From positions 57,955 to 113,356 of the forward strand of contig JAHYYI010000004.1 in assembly GCA_019425045.1 (NCBI GenBank): a stretch of 55,402 bases of DNA. The letters run 5' to 3'. Below the pieces are notes generated by a model. The model searched no databases and was not told where the DNA came from. It worked only from the letters and a program-made list of their open reading frames with translations. Of this stretch, positions 52,450 through 55,402 are shown piece after piece; within the stretch, counting starts at the first letter, position 1, and every line of letters begins with the position of its first letter. Both the position numbers and the translations under genes were made by a program. The DNA comes from Collinsella sp. (GTDB taxonomy: Bacteria; Actinomycetota; Coriobacteriia; Coriobacteriales; Coriobacteriaceae).

Positions 52450-52791
52450 TTGGCAGTCAAGATTCGCCTTGCTCGTCACGGCGCTAAGAAGCGTCCGTAC
52501 TACCGTGTCGTCGTCGCCGATTCCCGCGCCCCGCGTGACGGTCGTATCATCGAGGAGGTTGGCCGCTACAACCCGATGACCGCCCCCAAGACCATCAACC
52601 TCGATCTCGAGAAGATCGCTGACTGGCAGTCCAAGGGCGCTCAGCTCACCGACGCTGTCGCTGCTCTGGTCAAGGCCGCCAACGAGGGCGAGAAGACCGA
52701 GACCGTCGTCAAGAAGTCCAAGAAGCAGCTCGCCAAAGAGGCCGAGGCCGCTAAGGCTGCCGCTGAGGCCGCTGAGGGCGCCGAGGAGTAA
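52450..52791 (+). CDS. rpsP: 30S ribosomal protein S16
   Basis: 113 residues starting MAVKIRLARHGAKKRPYYRVVVADSR, the S16 start; TTG 52450 has GGAGGAG six bases upstream. A 30-residue Lys/Ala/Glu-rich tail extends past the usual end. First gene of rpsP-khpA-rimM-trmD-lepB. Confidence 0.95.
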   Translation: MAVKIRLARHGAKKRPYYRVVVADSRAPRDGRIIEEVGRYNPMTAPKTINLDLEKIADWQSKGAQLTDAVAALVKAANEGEKTETVVKKSKKQLAKEAEAAKAAAEAAEGAEE

Positions 52792-52794
52792 ATC

Positions 52795-53079
52795 GTGCCT
52801 GAGGTTGACGCTGCACAGCTCGAGGGTGAGGCAATGCTCTCAGATCGCATCGCCGATCTCGTCGAATATCTCGTTGTTCAGATCGTCGACGACCCGGATT
52901 CCGTGAGCCTCGAGGTCATCGACTGTGACGACGCCTCCACGATTGAGGTTTCGGTTGCCGAGGATGACGTCGCTAAGGTCATCGGCCGTCGTGGCCGTAC
53001 CATCAAGGCCATTCGCACGCTCGCCCGTGCACTGGCCGCTCGCCTCGACACTGCAGTCGAGGTAGAGGTTCTGGGCTAG
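52795..53079 (+). CDS. khpA: KH-domain RNA-binding protein KhpA
   Basis: 94 residues from GTG 52795; ATG 52834 (MLSDRIADLVEYLV) would give the usual 81-residue form and also has a G-rich site, so the start is open. The KH loop is VIGRRGRTIKAIRTL. It binds RNA and in some bacteria affects cell length and division. Standard place between rpsP and rimM. Confidence 0.9.
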   Translation: MPEVDAAQLEGEAMLSDRIADLVEYLVVQIVDDPDSVSLEVIDCDDASTIEVSVAEDDVAKVIGRRGRTIKAIRTLARALAARLDTAVEVEVLG

Positions 53080-53083
53080 GACC

Positions 53084-53605
53084 TTGAGGTCCCAGTACAA
53101 AAACATCGCCTGTGTGGTCAAGCCGCACGGAAGGAAGGGGGAGGTCCTCGCGCAGCCGCTGCGGGGGCTTCCTTCTGTATTGACGCCGGGTATGCGCGTC
53201 GCCTTGACGCCGCCGGCGCTCAAGCGCGACCGTTTTTGCACGGTCGTATCCGTCACCGATACGGGCGATGGCGATCTGGTCTCGTTCGAGGGCATTGACG
53301 ACTTGACGGCCGCCGAGGGCATCACCGGATGCTACGTGCTGGCAAATCGAGACGACTTTGAGCTCGATTCGCTCGACGCCGCCTATACCGACCTGATGGG
53401 TCGCGAGGTGGTCGACGAGCGCTTTGGCTCACTCGGCACGGTTGTCGAGATTATGTCGACGCCCGCCAACGATGTTTGGGTTGTCGAGGGCGATCGGTAC
53501 GGCGAGGTGCTGATTCCCGTGATCGAGCAGGTTGTGCTCGATCTTCCCGATCAGGGGACAATTTCCGTCCGCGTTATGGACGGTTTGATCGATATGGACA
53601 AGTAG
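53084..53605 (+). CDS. rimM: Ribosome maturation factor RimM
   Basis: 173 residues, helps 30S head assembly with S19. IACVVKPHGRKGEVLAQPL is the N-terminal signature; a PRC-barrel part (DLMGREVVDERFGSLGTV, EVLIPVIEQVV) follows. The likely start is TTG 53084, four bases after the khpA stop. Confidence 0.93.
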   Translation: MRSQYKNIACVVKPHGRKGEVLAQPLRGLPSVLTPGMRVALTPPALKRDRFCTVVSVTDTGDGDLVSFEGIDDLTAAEGITGCYVLANRDDFELDSLDAAYTDLMGREVVDERFGSLGTVVEIMSTPANDVWVVEGDRYGEVLIPVIEQVVLDLPDQGTISVRVMDGLIDMDK

Positions 53606-53615
53606 GGAGGATAAC

Positions 53616-54374
53616 ATGCTGATCGAGACCCTTTCGGTCTTTCCCGAGATGTTTGAGCCCGTCATGTCCACATCGATCTTGGGCCGCGCCCGCAAGGCCG
53701 GCCTTTTTGATTTTAAGGCCTACAACCTGCGTGACTGGACGCACGACCGTCATCGTACCGTTGATGACGAGCCGTACGGCGGCGGGCAGGGCATGCTCAT
53801 GAAGGTCGAGCCCATCGCCGAGGCCATCGAGGTTATTAGCTCCGAGGGTCCCAAGCCCACCGTGGTGTTCTTTACGCCCTGCGGCGAACCCTTTACGCAG
53901 CATGTGGCCGAGCGCCTGCTCAAAAGCGAGCGCCTGCTGTTTGTTTGCAGCCGCTACGAGGGCGTCGACGAGCGCGCTTATGCGTATGCCGACGAGCGCC
54001 TGTCGATCGGCGACTACGTGCTTACGGGCGGCGAGCTTCCCGCTATGGTCGTTGCCGATGCCGTCGTACGTTTGATTCCCGGCGCCCTTGGTGACGAGAT
54101 GAGCAATGTCGATGAGTCGTTCTCGACTGCCGAGGACGGTGGCCTGCTCGAGTACGCGCAGTACACCCGTCCCGCCGAGTTCAACGGCGAGGGCGTGCCG
54201 CCGGTGCTCGTGAGCGGTGACCATGCCAAGGTTGACGCCTGGCGCCGTAAGAATGCCATCGAGCGCACCTGCCGCTGGCGTCCCGACCTGATCGAGACGG
54301 CGCGGCTTACGCCCGAGGAGCGCGCATACGCGCAGGACATCCTGGACGCATCGTATTCGCAGAGCAAGGAGTGA
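53616..54374 (+). CDS. trmD: tRNA (guanine-N1-)-methyltransferase
   Basis: 252 residues, forms m1G37 in tRNA. DDEPYGGGQGM, RYEGVDER and SIGDYVLTGGELPAM make the trefoil-knot SAM site. ATG 53616 follows AGGGAGG. Confidence 0.95.
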   Translation: MLIETLSVFPEMFEPVMSTSILGRARKAGLFDFKAYNLRDWTHDRHRTVDDEPYGGGQGMLMKVEPIAEAIEVISSEGPKPTVVFFTPCGEPFTQHVAERLLKSERLLFVCSRYEGVDERAYAYADERLSIGDYVLTGGELPAMVVADAVVRLIPGALGDEMSNVDESFSTAEDGGLLEYAQYTRPAEFNGEGVPPVLVSGDHAKVDAWRRKNAIERTCRWRPDLIETARLTPEERAYAQDILDASYSQSKE

Positions 54375-54376
54375 GA

Positions 54377-54940
54377 ATGGTTCCATCGCAGCATTCCGTG
54401 CTAAAGGGTGCGTTTGAGTGGATCGTGGTCATCGCGATCGCACTGGTCGCCACCTTCCTGATTCGCTCGTTTGTGGTCGAACCCTTTGTGGTGCCCACCG
54501 GCTCCATGGAGTCCACGATCGAGATCGGTGACCAGATCCTGGCGCAAAAGGTGAGCCTTGAGCTCGGCCAGCCTGTCAGCCAAGGCGATATCGTGGTGTT
54601 CCACAACCCCGATGGCACCTCCGAGCACGATGTTCTCGTCAAGCGTGTTATTGCCACGGCCGGCCAGACGGTCGACCTTCAGGACGGCAAGGTGGTCGTT
54701 GACGGTCAAGCGCTCGACGAGGGCTATACGACCGGCATGAGCTGGCCGCTTTCGGTCCAAGCTCCCGGCGCTCAGGTAAGCTATCCCTACACCGTTCCCG
54801 ACGGGTGCGTGTGGGTGATGGGCGACAACCGCGAAAACTCTGCCGACTCACGCTACTTTGGTCCCGTCGATCGCTCTGATTTGATCGCCGTGGCACTTGT
54901 GCGCTACTGGCCGCTCAACCGCATCGGCGCTATCGACTAA
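54377..54940 (+). CDS. lepB: Signal peptidase I
   Basis: 187 residues. One membrane helix (15-33), then the catalytic Ser43 in PTGSMEST and Lys89 in VLVKRVIA; GDNRENSADSR is the family box E. ATG 54377 is preferred over GTG 54371 because AAGGAG ends just before it. It cuts signal peptides of exported proteins at the outer membrane face. Confidence 0.93.
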   Translation: MVPSQHSVLKGAFEWIVVIAIALVATFLIRSFVVEPFVVPTGSMESTIEIGDQILAQKVSLELGQPVSQGDIVVFHNPDGTSEHDVLVKRVIATAGQTVDLQDGKVVVDGQALDEGYTTGMSWPLSVQAPGAQVSYPYTVPDGCVWVMGDNRENSADSRYFGPVDRSDLIAVALVRYWPLNRIGAID

Positions 54941-54999
54941 AAACCGCTATAGTACAGTACCTAACCGTGTAATCGTTTCGACGAGGGGATATTAGAGGC

Positions 55000-55402
55000 A
55001 TGAACGCTTCATCGCTTTCCTTCCAAGACATCATCCTGCGCCTCCAGCAGTACTGGGGCGAGCAGGGCTGCGTCATTATGCAGCCCTATGACTCCGAGGT
55101 CGGTGCCGGTACCTTCCACACCGCGACCACGCTGCGCTCGCTCGGTCCCGCCGAGTGGCGCACCTGCTACGCTCAGCCTTGCCGCCGTCCTGCCGACGGC
55201 CGCTACGGCGAGAATCCCAACCGCATGCAGCACTACTATCAGTTCCAGGTGCTCATCAAGCCGTCGCCGGTCAACGCCCAGGAGCTTTACCTGGGGTCTC
55301 TTGCTGCTATCGGTCTGGACCCCAACGACCATGACGTCCGTTTTGTAGAGGACGACTGGGAGAGCCCGACGCTGGGCGCCTGGGGCCTTGGCTGGGAGGT
55401 CT
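55000..55402 (+). CDS. glyQ: Glycyl-tRNA synthetase alpha subunit (3' end outside window)
   Basis: 134 codons visible. LQQYWGEQGCVIMQPYD, GAGTFHTATTLRSLG, CRRPADGRYGENPNRMQHYYQFQV are the alpha subunit of the alpha2-beta2 enzyme, so glyS should follow. ATG 55000 has GAGGGG 11 bases upstream. The leader is too short for a T-box. Confidence 0.94.
   Translation, partial: MNASSLSFQDIILRLQQYWGEQGCVIMQPYDSEVGAGTFHTATTLRSLGPAEWRTCYAQPCRRPADGRYGENPNRMQHYYQFQVLIKPSPVNAQELYLGSLAAIGLDPNDHDVRFVEDDWESPTLGAWGLGWEV

Noticed and set aside
1..55402. CRISPR array or prophage
   Set aside because: No regularly spaced repeat series, cas genes, integrase or phage structural genes were found.

Overview
The window reads as a chromosomal segment of a GC-rich actinobacterium of the Coriobacteriia, most like Collinsella from the gut. 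Support comes from gene content and order (an mreBCD-mrdA-rodA block running into rplU-rpmA-obgE-nadD-yqeK-rsfS, an RmlC-RmlD fusion, an eight-gene aromatic operon), frequent TTG/GTG starts and GC-rich codons. The genus is an inference from style, not from a search.

Layout. (1) 1-21406: a surface-polysaccharide and accessory region. It opens with the 3' part of a cell-wall glucosaminidase carrying fibronectin-III-like repeats. A YfhO-type membrane glycosyltransferase, a double-domain GT2 and a decayed glycosyltransferase pseudogene (two frameshifts, one stop) follow. The dTDP-rhamnose genes rmlA, rmlB and a fused rmlC-rmlD come next, then a leftward GT2-GT2-YfhO operon, a Wzm/Wzt-type polysaccharide ABC exporter, tRNA-Arg(TCT) and an acyltransferase. 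Base composition swings sharply: the rml genes and the fibronectin part are very GC-rich, their neighbours AT-rich. A two-gene module (DUF4869-like small protein plus a P-loop ATPase with an unassigned, possibly TOPRIM-like C-terminal half) occurs twice, at 8480-9901 and, inverted, at 21406-19959. It is the best candidate for an undescribed system here.
(2) 21538-29998: a leftward operon aroF-tyrA-aroB-aroA-aroC-pheA-aroE/aroK-aroQ. It encodes the whole shikimate pathway plus the branch enzymes toward Phe and Tyr, with a promoter and an attenuator-like hairpin in its leader.
(3) 30162-36342: tRNA-Arg(CCG) with a clear promoter and terminator, a CtpE-like P-type ATPase, a double zinc-ribbon membrane protein, a cyclophilin and a TPR membrane protein.
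(4) 36401-50158: cell-shape genes (mreB, mreC, mreD, PBP2, rodA), a DUF697-like protein, a radical SAM/DUF2344 pair, then rplU, rpmA, obgE, nadD, yqeK and rsfS.
(5) 50076-50996: a REP-associated tyrosine transposase flanked by inverted 35-base REP-like elements that abut the stop codons of rsfS and dinB.
(6) 50992-55402: dinB (leftward), then rpsP-khpA-rimM-trmD-lepB and the start of glyQ.

How the parts work together: the rml enzymes make dTDP-L-rhamnose, glycosyltransferases and YfhO proteins build or decorate surface glycans, Wzm/Wzt export an undecaprenol-linked chain and the acyltransferase may modify it. The mre/PBP2/RodA machine builds the lateral wall to which such polymers attach.
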